A stretch of 64,000 nt of DNA, from contig JAGLBD010000001.1 in assembly GCA_018260425.1 (NCBI GenBank), positions 173,678-237,677 on the forward strand, read 5' to 3'. The position numbers and the translations under genes were made by a program. Shown here in pieces: positions 8,467-18,805 of the stretch (the first letter of the stretch is position 1; each line of letters starts with the position of its first letter). This DNA comes from Pseudogulbenkiania sp. (GTDB lineage Bacteria > Pseudomonadota > Gammaproteobacteria > Burkholderiales > Chromobacteriaceae). The notes beneath the pieces are model-generated. The model was given only the letters and a program-made list of their open reading frames with translations. It had not been told where the DNA came from and searched no databases.

Positions 8467-9570
8467 TCACAGCAGCGAAGCCACCTGGCGGGCAATCGCC
8501 AGGCACGCGGTCAAGCCGGGCGACTCGATGCCGAACAAATTGACCAGTCCGGCGACACCATGTGTTTCTTCCCCTTCAATCCTGAAATCCGCGCCGGGTT
8601 CGCCCGGCCCGGAGATCTTGGGCCGAATCCCTGAATACGCCGGCTGCAATGCCGTGTTCGGCAACTCGGGCCAATACCGTCGAATCGCCGTGGCAAAGCC
8701 GCTCGCCCGGGCGGGGTCGACGGCATAGTCGATGTCGTCCACCCATTGCACATCCGGCCCGAAGCGGGCTTGCCCGGCCATATCCAGCGTCAGATGAGTC
8801 CCCAGTCCGCCGGGAACCGGCACCGGGTAGACCAGATGAGAAAAGGGGGCTTTCCCAGCCAGAGAAAAATAGTGACCTCTGGCAAGCCAACGCGGGGGGA
8901 TCGAATCGGCAGACAGGCCTTCAATGGCATGGGCCAGTTGCCATGCCCCAAGGCCGGCGCTATTGATCAGACTGCGACAGCTCGTTTCCAGCGGGTCGCT
9001 GCCTCCCACCCGGATCGCAAACCCTCCGGAGAGGCTTCGGGCGCTTTCCAGCGGGCTGCCGGTGACCAATTGGGCTCCATGGCGTTCCGCGTCGCCAAGC
9101 AGGGACAGCATCAGGGTGTGGCTGTCGATGATGCCGGTCGAAGGGGATAGCAGGGCTCCACAGCCGGTCAGGGCCGGTTCCAGCGCATGCAGTTCATCCG
9201 CGTCGAGATAGCGTAAATCCGTCACGCCATTGGCCACGGCTGCCGCCTTGATCGCGGTCAGTTGCGTTAATTCGCCGGTCTCGCAGGCCACAATGAGTTT
9301 GCCGGTCTGGCGGTAAGGTATCGAGCGTTCCCGACAATAGTGGTAAAGCGCCTGACGGCCCTCCACGCACAGCCGGGCTTTCAGCGATCCTTGCGGGTAA
9401 TAGATGCCGGCATGGATCACTTCGCTGTTGCGTGAACTGGTCTGGCTGCCGAAGCGTTCTTCCGCCTCGAGAATAATGACTTCGCGACCCGCCATGGCGA
9501 GTTCCCGTGCGATAGCGAGTCCGACCACTCCCGCTCCGGCGACAACACAATCCAGTTCCATGTCCGTCAA
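8467..9570 (-). CDS. FAD-dependent oxidoreductase (LhgO-like, D-amino-acid-oxidase fold)
   Basis: Rossmann [59 protein letters not shown], typical of L-2-hydroxyglutarate oxidase-like proteins. Confidence 0.85.
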   Translation of the reverse strand: MTDMELDCVVAGAGVVGLAIARELAMAGREVIILEAEERFGSQTSSRNSEVIHAGIYYPQGSLKARLCVEGRQALYHYCRERSIPYRQTGKLIVACETGELTQLTAIKAAAVANGVTDLRYLDADELHALEPALTGCGALLSPSTGIIDSHTLMLSLLGDAERHGAQLVTGSPLESARSLSGGFAIRVGGSDPLETSCRSLINSAGLGAWQLAHAIEGLSADSIPPRWLARGHYFSLAGKAPFSHLVYPVPVPGGLGTHLTLDMAGQARFGPDVQWVDDIDYAVDPARASGFATAIRRYWPELPNTALQPAYSGIRPKISGPGEPGADFRIEGEETHGVAGLVNLFGIESPGLTACLAIARQVASLL

Positions 9571-9920
9571 TCCTCTCTATTCAGATACGTGGCCAGTCGC
9601 TGCTGCAACGCGGCATCGGGCTCGCTGCCCCTATTCTGCAGGGTATGCATTGTCTCGCTACCGGTCTCCCGGAAGCAGGCGCTCTGTGCATCAAACGTCA
9701 ACGTTCCCTGCCGGAATTCCCTGAACTCCCGTTCTGCGCGTTGCATGGCAATAAACGTCAGCGGGGTGATGGCACCGCTGGCGTTGTCGATCCATAACCA
9801 CTGATAGCGTTGTTCGGCCGGGGCGTCTTCAGCGACATCCAGGCGCTTGATTTCGACTAGGGCATGGGCAGGATTGCCGAAGAGATACAGACAACGAAAA
9901 ACGGCGGAGGGTGTCGACAT
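9567..9920 (-). CDS. Hypothetical protein coupled to the FAD oxidoreductase
   Basis: 118-aa ORF from ATG 9920 ([27 protein letters not shown]...), overlapping the next gene by 4 bp. Confidence 0.65.
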   Translation of the reverse strand: MSTPSAVFRCLYLFGNPAHALVEIKRLDVAEDAPAEQRYQWLWIDNASGAITPLTFIAMQRAEREFREFRQGTLTFDAQSACFRETGSETMHTLQNRGSEPDAALQQRLATYLNRED

Positions 9921-9973
9921 GGAAGGGTGTCCGGAGAAGCTGAAGCCGATTGTAGGGGCCCGGAGGCCACGGG

Positions 9974-10897
9974 TCAAAGTCGCTGGTAGCCCGGGACATC
10001 GGCAGGCACCAGATGATCGACCAGAAAGTCGATGAATACCCGCACCGCCGGACTCAAGCCGCGCCGGGTCGGAAACACCGCGTGCAAGATGCCGTAGGGG
10101 ATGGAGTAGTCAGGAAACAAGCGGATCAAGCGACCATCCTGCAGTGCCGTGTCGATCAGAAAACGTGGCATGGCCGCGATACCGATGCCGGCCAGTGTGT
10201 TGTCACAGAGCACTTGCAGGTCATCGGTGAACAGTCGGGGTTCATCGATGATTAGCCGTAGTTCCTTGCCCTGCGGATCATTCAATATCCATTCGCCCCG
10301 TCCGTCGGGGCGGGTCATGGTCAGGCACGGCCAGGAGGGCAAGGTCGCCGGGGAGGTCGGGACGCCATAGTGTTCCAGTAAGGCAGGGCTTGCCACCAGC
10401 ACGAGTTCGGTTTTGCTGAGTGGACGAGCCACTAGCGTGGCGCTTTCCTCCAGTACCGAACGTACCCGCAAGGCGATATCGACCCCTTCTTCGATCAGGT
10501 CGACCCTGCGGTTGGTGGCTTCCAGATGCAAGCGGACTTTAGGGTAGCTCGACAGAAAACGCGGCAGGATAGGGCCCAGCAGGATTTTGGCGATCAACTC
10601 CGGGCAACTGACCTTGATGGGGCCTCGGGGTTCGGCATGGGCGCGCTCGACGACGTTCTCGGCAGCCCCCGCTTCGGCCACCATGGCCACGCAGTGCTGG
10701 TACACCGTCGTACCGATGGCGGTCAGCGCCAGGCGCCGGGTGGTCCGGTGTAGCAGACGGGTGCCCAGGCGGGTTTCCAGTTCGGCAATGCGGCGTGATA
10801 GCCGTGATTTCGGTACGCCCAGTACCCGGGCTGCTGCCATGAAACCGCCATGTTCAACGACTTTGGCGAAGTAATAGAGATCGTTGAGGTCTTGCAT
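9974..10897 (-). CDS. LysR-family transcriptional regulator
   Basis: MQDLNDLYYFAKVVEHGGFMAAARVLGVPKSRLSRRIAELETRLGTRLLHRTTRRLALT; divergent from azoR. Confidence 0.92.
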   Translation of the reverse strand: MQDLNDLYYFAKVVEHGGFMAAARVLGVPKSRLSRRIAELETRLGTRLLHRTTRRLALTAIGTTVYQHCVAMVAEAGAAENVVERAHAEPRGPIKVSCPELIAKILLGPILPRFLSSYPKVRLHLEATNRRVDLIEEGVDIALRVRSVLEESATLVARPLSKTELVLVASPALLEHYGVPTSPATLPSWPCLTMTRPDGRGEWILNDPQGKELRLIIDEPRLFTDDLQVLCDNTLAGIGIAAMPRFLIDTALQDGRLIRLFPDYSIPYGILHAVFPTRRGLSPAVRVFIDFLVDHLVPADVPGYQRL

Positions 10898-10953
10898 GAT
10901 GATTGTCCTGCTGGTGGAACAATGTTTCCAATTTTAGGCGACTAGTGCCGCCA

Positions 10954-10971
10954 ATGGTAGTCCATTACCAT
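10954..10971. promoter_or_regulatory. Inverted repeat ATGGTA-GTCCAT-TACCAT in the lysR/azoR intergenic region
   Basis: Perfect 6-bp arms with 6-nt spacer; placement fits a LysR operator. Confidence 0.5.
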
Positions 10972-11005
10972 GCACTCATTGAAACGCGACAACGAGGACT
11001 ACCCC

Positions 11006-11614
11006 ATGAACGTACTGCACATCGACTCCAGCATTCTCGGCGCCAACTCGGTTTCCCGTGAATTGACCGCGACTATCGTCGCTTCCCTGAAAACCCGTCA
11101 TGGCGATGCCAGCGTAACGCACCGCGATGTTGCCGCGACCGAAATCGCGCATCTGTCCGGTGAAATCATCGGCGCAGCCTTTACCCCGGAAGCCGAGTGG
11201 AGCGAGCGTCAAAAAAGCGAGCGCGCCCTGACCGAAGCCTTGCTTGAGGAGTTTCTGGCGGCCGATGTGGTGGTGATTGGTGCCCCGATGTACAACTTCT
11301 CCATCCCGACGCAACTGAAGAGCTGGATCGATCGCATTTGCGCGGCGGGCCGGACGTTCAAGTACACGGCGGAAGGTGCGGTAGGTCTGGCAGGTGGCAA
11401 AAAAGTGATCATCGCGTCTTCGCGTGGTGGTGTGTACAGCAACGATGCGGCGCGTGCGATGGATTTTCAGGAAGACTACCTGCGTACCGTGCTGGGCTTC
11501 GTCGGTATTACCGATATCGAAATCATTCGTGCCGAAGCCGTGAACATGGGTGACGACAAACGTGCCACCGCCTTGTCGCTGGCGCATGAAGCGATCTCCG
11601 CTCTGGCGTTGTAA
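11006..11614 (+). CDS. azoR: FMN-dependent NADH-azoreductase
   Basis: MNVLHIDSSILGANSVSRELTATIVASL..., VIGAPMYNFSIPTQLKSWIDRICAAGRTFKYT, VIIASSRGGVYS. Confidence 0.93.
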   Translation: MNVLHIDSSILGANSVSRELTATIVASLKTRHGDASVTHRDVAATEIAHLSGEIIGAAFTPEAEWSERQKSERALTEALLEEFLAADVVVIGAPMYNFSIPTQLKSWIDRICAAGRTFKYTAEGAVGLAGGKKVIIASSRGGVYSNDAARAMDFQEDYLRTVLGFVGITDIEIIRAEAVNMGDDKRATALSLAHEAISALAL

Positions 11615-11627
11615 GCGCCGGAATGCG

Positions 11628-11666
11628 ACAACGCCCCGTACCGATGACTTCGGTGCGGGGCGTTGT
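11628..11666. terminator. Long hairpin between convergent azoR and hemF
   Basis: ACAACGCCCCG/CGGGGCGTTGT plus inner ACCGA/TCGGT (17 pairs including one T-G wobble), loop TGACT; weak U-run. Confidence 0.6.
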
Positions 11667-11684
11667 GCTTTCCGTGGTGTCGAC

Positions 11685-12671
<987 letters not shown>

Positions 12672-12676
12672 TCACC

Positions 12677-13288
12677 ATGATTTCGCTTTATACCTGGGGC
12701 ACCCCCAACGGCAAAAAAATTTCCATCATGCTGGAAGAGCTCGGCGTGCCCTATGAAGTCAAAACCGTTGACATTACCCGCGACGAGCAGTTCGACAAGG
12801 CGTTTCTCGAGATCAGTCCCAACAACAAGATTCCGGCCATTGTCGATCATGAGACGGGTCAGAGTGTGTTCGAATCAGGCGCGATCCTGCTGTATCTTGC
12901 CGAGAAATACGGCAAATTCCTGCCGGAACAGGGTGCCGCGCGCTATGAGGTCATGCAGTGGCTGATGTTCCAGATGGGCGGTTTCGGCCCGATGTTGGGA
13001 CAGGCCCACCATTTCATGCGCTATGCCCCTCAGTCGATCGACTACGCCATCGAACGCTATCGTGTGGAGAGCAAACGCTTGTACGGCGTGTTGAATACCC
13101 GCTTGGGCAAGAGCCGTTTTGCGGGAGGGGAGGACTACAGCATTGCCGACATCGCCCTATTCCCCTGGGCGGCCCGCCATGATTGGCACGGCATTGATCT
13201 GGCGTCCTATCCGAACGTGGCGCGTTGGTATGCCGAGGTTGCCGCCAGACCGGCGGTTGAACGCGGTATGGCGGTGCCGGCGGCCTGA
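12677..13288 (+). CDS. Glutathione S-transferase family protein
   Basis: GST N-domain MISLYTWGTPNGKKISIMLEELGVPYEVKTVDI... and ESGAILLYLAEKYGKFLP. Confidence 0.9.
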   Translation: MISLYTWGTPNGKKISIMLEELGVPYEVKTVDITRDEQFDKAFLEISPNNKIPAIVDHETGQSVFESGAILLYLAEKYGKFLPEQGAARYEVMQWLMFQMGGFGPMLGQAHHFMRYAPQSIDYAIERYRVESKRLYGVLNTRLGKSRFAGGEDYSIADIALFPWAARHDWHGIDLASYPNVARWYAEVAARPAVERGMAVPAA

Positions 13289-14188
13289 TCAGGCCGGTTG
13301 GGCTTGTTGCAGTTGCCAGTCTGCGGCGCTTTCTCGCGCCGCGGCCAGCGCGGCTTCGCCGGTCGCCGGCGTCTGGAAAAAGTCGATAGACATTTTCATG
13401 ACCACTTCACGCTCATTGTCGATCAGGATCATGTGATAGCTGTCGTTCAGGATGATCAACTGGCTGGGACCACCGAGCCGGCGGGCAATATAGCGTGCCG
13501 ATTTCAGGCTGGTGATCTCGTCTTCTTCGGCATGAATGATCAAGGTGGGGCAGGTGACGGTATGCAGATTGCGCTTCAGCGCACTGCGCAGACGGTCAAC
13601 CTGACGAATGGTTGTCAGCGGAATGTACGGGTAGTGAAAGCGGTCGCCGCGGGCGAAGCGCTTGCGGATCAACCCGCGGATCCGTGCATTCTTGATGCCG
13701 AACGGCTCGGCTTCATCCACCCGGTAGTGATCGGTGAAACGGCGGCAGAAATAGACGTAATGACGTAGCCAGGTGAGAGTCGGCAAGGCCCAGCCATCCA
13801 GGAAAACCGGTGGTGAAAGCAGCAGCAGCCGGTCTTGGTGACCGGTCCGTTTGGCCACTTCCAGGGCGATCAGCGCTCCCATGCAGAAGCCGGCAAGATG
13901 TACTTTGCGATGTCTGGCGCGCAGGGCAAGGTACTCGGTGGTTACCGTGTCCATCCACTCTTCGTAGCGGATTTCCAGCAAATCGCTCGGCTGTCCGCCA
14001 TGCCCTGGCAGGCAGGGGACGGAAATCACGCAACCCTCTTCCTCCAAACGACGGGCCAGCGTGCCAAGATCGTATTCGGTGCCTCCCAGGCCATGGACCA
14101 ACAGGACGGCAGGGGTATCGGACAGCAGGGACATGGATAACCTGTTTTCATACTTGTAAGACGAATCTGATTGTGCACCCGCACCCAC
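13289..14188 (-). CDS. Alpha/beta hydrolase (carboxylesterase-like)
   Basis: VLLVHGLGGTEYDLGTLARRLEEEG...PCLPGHGG, nucleophile elbow GFCMG, HAEEDEIT, SYHMILID. Real start is probably internal (for example MSLLSDTPAVLLVHG). Confidence 0.85.
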   Translation of the reverse strand: MGAGAQSDSSYKYENRLSMSLLSDTPAVLLVHGLGGTEYDLGTLARRLEEEGCVISVPCLPGHGGQPSDLLEIRYEEWMDTVTTEYLALRARHRKVHLAGFCMGALIALEVAKRTGHQDRLLLLSPPVFLDGWALPTLTWLRHYVYFCRRFTDHYRVDEAEPFGIKNARIRGLIRKRFARGDRFHYPYIPLTTIRQVDRLRSALKRNLHTVTCPTLIIHAEEDEITSLKSARYIARRLGGPSQLIILNDSYHMILIDNEREVVMKMSIDFFQTPATGEAALAAARESAADWQLQQAQPA

Positions 14189-14212
14189 CGGCTGTCCGTG
14201 TGGAGAGTGTCC

Positions 14213-15592
14213 TTAAAGTGTGACGGTTTGTGACAGAGATCCGTATTTGTCTTGTCCCGGCAAGGCCACCACGAAGCGGGCCCCGCCTGCGGGTGAGGTG
14301 TCGATGCTTGCCGTGCCACCGTGATGCTCGGCAATCAGCCGTACAAATGACAAGCCGAGTCCGTAACCGCCCGTGGCCCGGTCGCGGCTACTGTCCAGCC
14401 GCATGAAAGGTTCGAAGACCGCAACCCGATCCTGTTCCGGAATGCCCGGTCCGTCATCATCCACCGTCAGTGTCAGCAGACCGCCGCTCAGGGTGACCGT
14501 CACCGTGACTTCGGAAGCCGCATAGCGGAAGGCATTGACGATCAGGTTGCGTGTCGCGACCCAGATGAGTCCCTTGTCGAAGAGTCCTTCGCCCGGTGCA
14601 ATGCGCAGCTTCAGGGCCAGATTCGGCGGGGCCAGCGGACGCACCTGGTCGACCAGCTCGGTAAACCAGTCGGTGAGCGGGGTATGCTCCAGATGCAATA
14701 CCACGTCGCCACGGTTCAGCCGGGCATAGCGCAAACTGGCGTTCACCAGTTCGTCCAGTTCCTCCATATCCCGTTCCATGCCTTGCCGGTAGGCATGGCG
14801 CTCCTCCTCGTTGTCGGCTTCGTCCATCATGGTCAGGCCGAAACGCAAGCGGGCAATCGGAGTGCGCAGTTCGTGAGCGACGGCGTGTGCCAGTGCTTGC
14901 TGGGTCGCCATTTGCCGCTCTACATGGTCTGCCATGCTATTGAGTCCATGCGCCAGAGGCGAGAACAACCAGCTGCGCGACGGTGCCGCCCGTGCGGAAA
15001 GATCGCCGCCGGCCAGGTTTTCTGCGGTAATCCGCACCGACACCAGGTCATGCCATAGCGGCCGCAAACCGAGATAGACAATAATGCCGAAGCCGATGCC
15101 GGTCAGAATCCACCACAGTATCTGCACATGGTTTTCCTCGCTGAGGATGGCATCCTTGTCCGATGACACTTCCAGTGGTCCGAGCACCAGGACTTTGCCA
15201 CTCCCCGGGACCCGGTGATAGATCATCATTTCGTCGGGATCGACATGCAGGGTTCCCGCCGCGATTTCCTGCCGCGTGGCATCATCGGGCAGCGTGAGTG
15301 CGTCCAGCGAATTCAATTGCAATTTGTAGGAAAAGCTTTTGCCGAGTTGCTGCAGGGCGGCATCCCATTCGCCGGCAGGGTGGCGCTGTAATTCTGCCTC
15401 GATCAGGGTCACGGTGCCGCGCATGAAGTTGCGGCCGTTTTCCTCATCGATTCCCCCGTAAAGCTTGTCGATGACAATGCCGACGCCGGTGATGATCAAC
15501 ACCAGAGCGACCAGTGCGCTGAGGTAATAGCGGAAAAACAGGGTGGTCAGCGAGGGGCGGAACAGGTTACGCAGATAGTTCTGGCGCGTCAT
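14213..15592 (-). CDS. Sensor histidine kinase (RstB-like)
   Basis: HAMP region plus HAVAHELRTPIARLRFGL, NAFRYA, DDDGPGIPEQDR, GGYGLGLSFV. Confidence 0.88.
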   Translation of the reverse strand: MTRQNYLRNLFRPSLTTLFFRYYLSALVALVLIITGVGIVIDKLYGGIDEENGRNFMRGTVTLIEAELQRHPAGEWDAALQQLGKSFSYKLQLNSLDALTLPDDATRQEIAAGTLHVDPDEMMIYHRVPGSGKVLVLGPLEVSSDKDAILSEENHVQILWWILTGIGFGIIVYLGLRPLWHDLVSVRITAENLAGGDLSARAAPSRSWLFSPLAHGLNSMADHVERQMATQQALAHAVAHELRTPIARLRFGLTMMDEADNEEERHAYRQGMERDMEELDELVNASLRYARLNRGDVVLHLEHTPLTDWFTELVDQVRPLAPPNLALKLRIAPGEGLFDKGLIWVATRNLIVNAFRYAASEVTVTVTLSGGLLTLTVDDDGPGIPEQDRVAVFEPFMRLDSSRDRATGGYGLGLSFVRLIAEHHGGTASIDTSPAGGARFVVALPGQDKYGSLSQTVTL

Positions 15593-16314
15593 TTATCCTG
15601 CTCCCAGTCAGAACGTGAAAACAGATAGCCTTTGCCACGCACCGTTTTGATCCGCGTCGGTGCGTCGGGGTTGTCATGAAGTTTCTTGCGCAGCCGGGAA
15701 ATGCGGGCGTCGATGGAGCGATCGGCACCGTCGAAACCGATGCCGCGCAATTCTTCCATGATGGTGTCGCGCGAGAGAATATGGCCGGCCTGACTGGCCA
15801 GCATCCACAGCAAGTCGAATTCAGCGGTGGTCAATTCCATCGACTCCCCGCACCAGGCCGCTTCACGGGTAGAGCGGCAAATGGAAAAGCACCCGAAAAC
15901 CAGCGTGTCGACATCGGTAGCGTCATCGCCACCCGCCCGGCGCAGCAGCGCCCGGATACGCGCCAGCAGACGGCGCGGTTCAACCGGTTTGGCCAGATAG
16001 TCGTCGGCACCCAGCTCCAGACCGAGGATCTCGTCCACATCCTCATCGCGAGCCGTCATGATCAGAATGCGTCCTGCGTAGCGTTGACGCAGATCGCGGC
16101 AAATGTCGAAGCCTTCCTTACCCGGCAGCATCACGTCGAGGATCAGCAAATCCGGCTTGTCCTGAAGAACTTTGGCCTCCACCTCGTCGCCACGACTCAG
16201 GCGGCTGACCTGATAGCCATGTTTGACGAGGTAGGCACTGACCAGATCGGCCAGTCGGTCGTCATCTTCAACCAGCAAAATAGTCGCGCTCATGGGGCTT
16301 GCACTGTCCGACAA
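15589..16314 (-). CDS. OmpR-family response regulator (RstA-like)
   Basis: ATILLVEDDDRLADLVSAYLVKHGYQV..., LLILDVMLPGKEG, LGADDYLAKP; overlaps the kinase start by 4 bp. Confidence 0.88.
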   Translation of the reverse strand: MSDSASPMSATILLVEDDDRLADLVSAYLVKHGYQVSRLSRGDEVEAKVLQDKPDLLILDVMLPGKEGFDICRDLRQRYAGRILIMTARDEDVDEILGLELGADDYLAKPVEPRRLLARIRALLRRAGGDDATDVDTLVFGCFSICRSTREAAWCGESMELTTAEFDLLWMLASQAGHILSRDTIMEELRGIGFDGADRSIDARISRLRKKLHDNPDAPTRIKTVRGKGYLFSRSDWEQDK

Positions 16315-16467
16315 AGTGAGGAGATGATAGCATCTAATCGACTACCCGATTCATAACAAAAACGTTGGCAACAGGGGCTGACATAAGGGTAGCGTCTACC
16401 AAGGTCGTAAAAAAATAAACGTACCGGCACTGCCGGAAAACATCGTCAAATACAGGGAACTATCAAC

Positions 16468-18534
16468 ATGCAACGCTTCAAGGAAATGGCGATCTGGATC
16501 GTCGTGGCCATGGCTGGTGCATTCTCGTTCGCCACGATCGCTTTGAATCGTGGTGAAACGGTGAGCGCCGTCTGGCTGGTGGTGGCGGCATTGTCCGTGT
16601 ACGCCATCGCATATCGCTTTTACAGTCGCTTCATCGCCGACAAGGTCCTGCAACTGGACCCACGTCGCCTGACACCGGCCGAAAAATTCAATGACGGTCT
16701 GGATTACGTCCCCACCAACAAGTGGGTGACCTTTGGCCACCACTTCGCCGCGATTGCCGGCGCCGGTCCGTTGGTGGGACCGGTTCTGGCGGCGCAGATG
16801 GGCTACCTGCCCGGAACCCTGTGGATTCTGGTCGGTGTGATGCTCGCCGGTGCGGTGCAGGACTTCCTGACGCTATTCCTGTCGGTACGCCGCGACGGCA
16901 AATCGCTGGGGGACATGATCAAGACCGAACTCGGTCCGGTCCCCGGCATCATTGCCTCGATCGGTATCCTGATGATCATGATCATTCTGCTGGCCGTGCT
17001 GGCGCTGGTGGTGGTCAAGGCGCTGACCGGCAGTCCGTGGGGAACCTTCGCGATTGCCGCCACCATTCCCATTGCCCTGTTCATGGGGGTGTATACCCGC
17101 TATATCCGTCCCGGCAAGATCGGTGAAGTGTCCATCATCGGTTTTGTGCTGCTGATGCTGGCGCTGACCTACGGCAAGGAAGTGGCGGCCAGTCCGGTGC
17201 TGGCCCCGCTGTTCACGCTGAAGGGCACCTCGCTTGCGTGGGCATTGATGATTTACGGCTTTGTCGCTTCGGTGTTGCCGGTATGGCTGCTGCTGGCCCC
17301 GCGCGACTACCTGTCGACCTTCCTCAAGGTCGGTACCATCGTCGGTCTGGCCATCGGTATCGTGATTGCGGCTCCGAATCTGGCGATGCCGGCGGTCACC
17401 CGCTTCGTCGATGGTAGCGGTCCGGTGTTCTCGGGCAACCTGTTCCCCTTCCTGTTCATCACCATCGCGTGCGGTTCGGTATCGGGCTTCCATTCGCTGG
17501 TGGCGTCGGGAACAACGCCCAAACTTCTGGAAAACGAAAGCCAGGCCCGCATGATCGGTTATGGTGCCATGCTGGTGGAGAGCTTCGTTGCCATCATGGC
17601 CCTGATCGCCGCTTCGGTATTGGATCCGGGTGTCTACTTCGCGATGAACAGCCCGGCCGGCGTGATCGGCAAGACCGCGGTCGACGCGGCTCAGGTGATT
17701 TCCGGTTGGGGTTTTGCCATTACCCCCGAGGTGTTGACCCAGATGGCCAAGGATGTGGGTGAAACCACCATTCTGTCGCGTGCCGGTGGTGCACCGACTC
17801 TGGCGGTGGGGATGGCGCACATTCTTTCCAGCGTGATCGGCGGCAAGGCGATGATGGCCATCTGGTATCACTTCGCCATCCTGTTCGAAGCCTTGTTCAT
17901 TCTGACCACGGTGGACGCCGGTACCCGCGTGACCCGTTTCATGATTCAGGATCTGCTTGGCACCGTCTACAAGCCGATTGCCAATACCGACTCCTGGGCC
18001 GGCAACCTGATCGCCACCGCTCTGGCGGTGGGCATGTGGGGTTACTTCCTCTATCAAGGGGTGATCGATCCGCTGGGTGGCATCAATACGCTGTGGCCGC
18101 TGTTTGGTATCGCCAACCAGATGCTGGCCGGGATCGCCCTGACGCTGGCAACGGTGGTGTTGCTCAAGATGCAACGGGTGCGCTATGTCTGGGTGACCCT
18201 GCTGCCGACCACCTGGCTGTTGATCGTGACCTTGACCGCCGGCTGGCAGAAACTGTTCCATGACAGCCCGAAAATCAGCTTCCTCGCGCATGCCCGCAAG
18301 TTCTCTGCGTCGGTAGCCGAAGGCAAGGTGCTGGCTCCGGCCAAGAGTCTGGCGGAAATGCATCAAGTGGTTTTCAATGACTATGTCGATGCAACCCTGA
18401 CCGCACTGTTCATGGCCGTCGTGGTCGCCATGCTGGTGTTCGGTATCGGTGTTGCCCGCCGTGCGCTGGCGGTTCGCTGGCCAACGGCACGTGAAGTGCC
18501 GGCGGTATACCGTCAAGGTGAAGCCGATGCGTAA
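16468..18534 (+). CDS. cstA: Carbon starvation / pyruvate transporter, CstA family
   Basis: PTNKWVTFGHHFAAIAGAGPLVGPVLAAQMGYLPGTLWILVGVMLAGAVQDF is a CstA signature. Confidence 0.96.
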   Translation: MQRFKEMAIWIVVAMAGAFSFATIALNRGETVSAVWLVVAALSVYAIAYRFYSRFIADKVLQLDPRRLTPAEKFNDGLDYVPTNKWVTFGHHFAAIAGAGPLVGPVLAAQMGYLPGTLWILVGVMLAGAVQDFLTLFLSVRRDGKSLGDMIKTELGPVPGIIASIGILMIMIILLAVLALVVVKALTGSPWGTFAIAATIPIALFMGVYTRYIRPGKIGEVSIIGFVLLMLALTYGKEVAASPVLAPLFTLKGTSLAWALMIYGFVASVLPVWLLLAPRDYLSTFLKVGTIVGLAIGIVIAAPNLAMPAVTRFVDGSGPVFSGNLFPFLFITIACGSVSGFHSLVASGTTPKLLENESQARMIGYGAMLVESFVAIMALIAASVLDPGVYFAMNSPAGVIGKTAVDAAQVISGWGFAITPEVLTQMAKDVGETTILSRAGGAPTLAVGMAHILSSVIGGKAMMAIWYHFAILFEALFILTTVDAGTRVTRFMIQDLLGTVYKPIANTDSWAGNLIATALAVGMWGYFLYQGVIDPLGGINTLWPLFGIANQMLAGIALTLATVVLLKMQRVRYVWVTLLPTTWLLIVTLTAGWQKLFHDSPKISFLAHARKFSASVAEGKVLAPAKSLAEMHQVVFNDYVDATLTALFMAVVVAMLVFGIGVARRALAVRWPTAREVPAVYRQGEADA

Positions 18535-18727
18535 GCAGATTGCGGCCTTCTGCACGGCCTGGGTACGTACCGCACGACTGATGGTCGGTGTGAAGGACTA
18601 CGAGACCTATGTGGCACGTCGCCGGGCGCTCAATCCCAATGCACCGGTAATGAGCCACGACGAGTTCGTGCGTTACTGCCAGGAGCAGCGCCTGAGCGGC
18701 AAGAGTGCGGGCAAGTGCCCCTGCTGA
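18527..18727 (+). CDS. ybdD: YbdD/YjiX-family small protein (DUF466)
   Basis: ATG at 18527 overlaps the cstA stop: MRKQIAAFCTAWVRTARLMVGVKDYETYVARRRALNPNAPVMSHDEFVRYCQEQRLSGKSAGKCPC. Confidence 0.92.
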   Translation: MRKQIAAFCTAWVRTARLMVGVKDYETYVARRRALNPNAPVMSHDEFVRYCQEQRLSGKSAGKCPC

Positions 18728-18750
18728 GTTAGCCGTTTGGCGCGTTGTCT

Positions 18751-18796
18751 ACACACCCCCCCGCCGGAATGCCTCCGGCGGGGGGGTGTGTTTTTG
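18751..18796 (+). terminator. Very strong intrinsic terminator after cstA-ybdD
   Basis: 18-bp perfect stem ACACACCCCCCCGCCGGA / TCCGGCGGGGGGGTGTGT, 5-nt loop, then a T-run. Confidence 0.9.
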
Positions 18797-18805
18797 TTGA
18801 GACAG

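Noticed and set aside
16873-18555. 560-aa minus-strand ORF antisense to cstA
   Set aside because: Composition is dominated by H, Q, R, G and D with no domain-like pattern. It is the typical shadow ORF opposite a GC-rich gene; cstA on the plus strand is certain.
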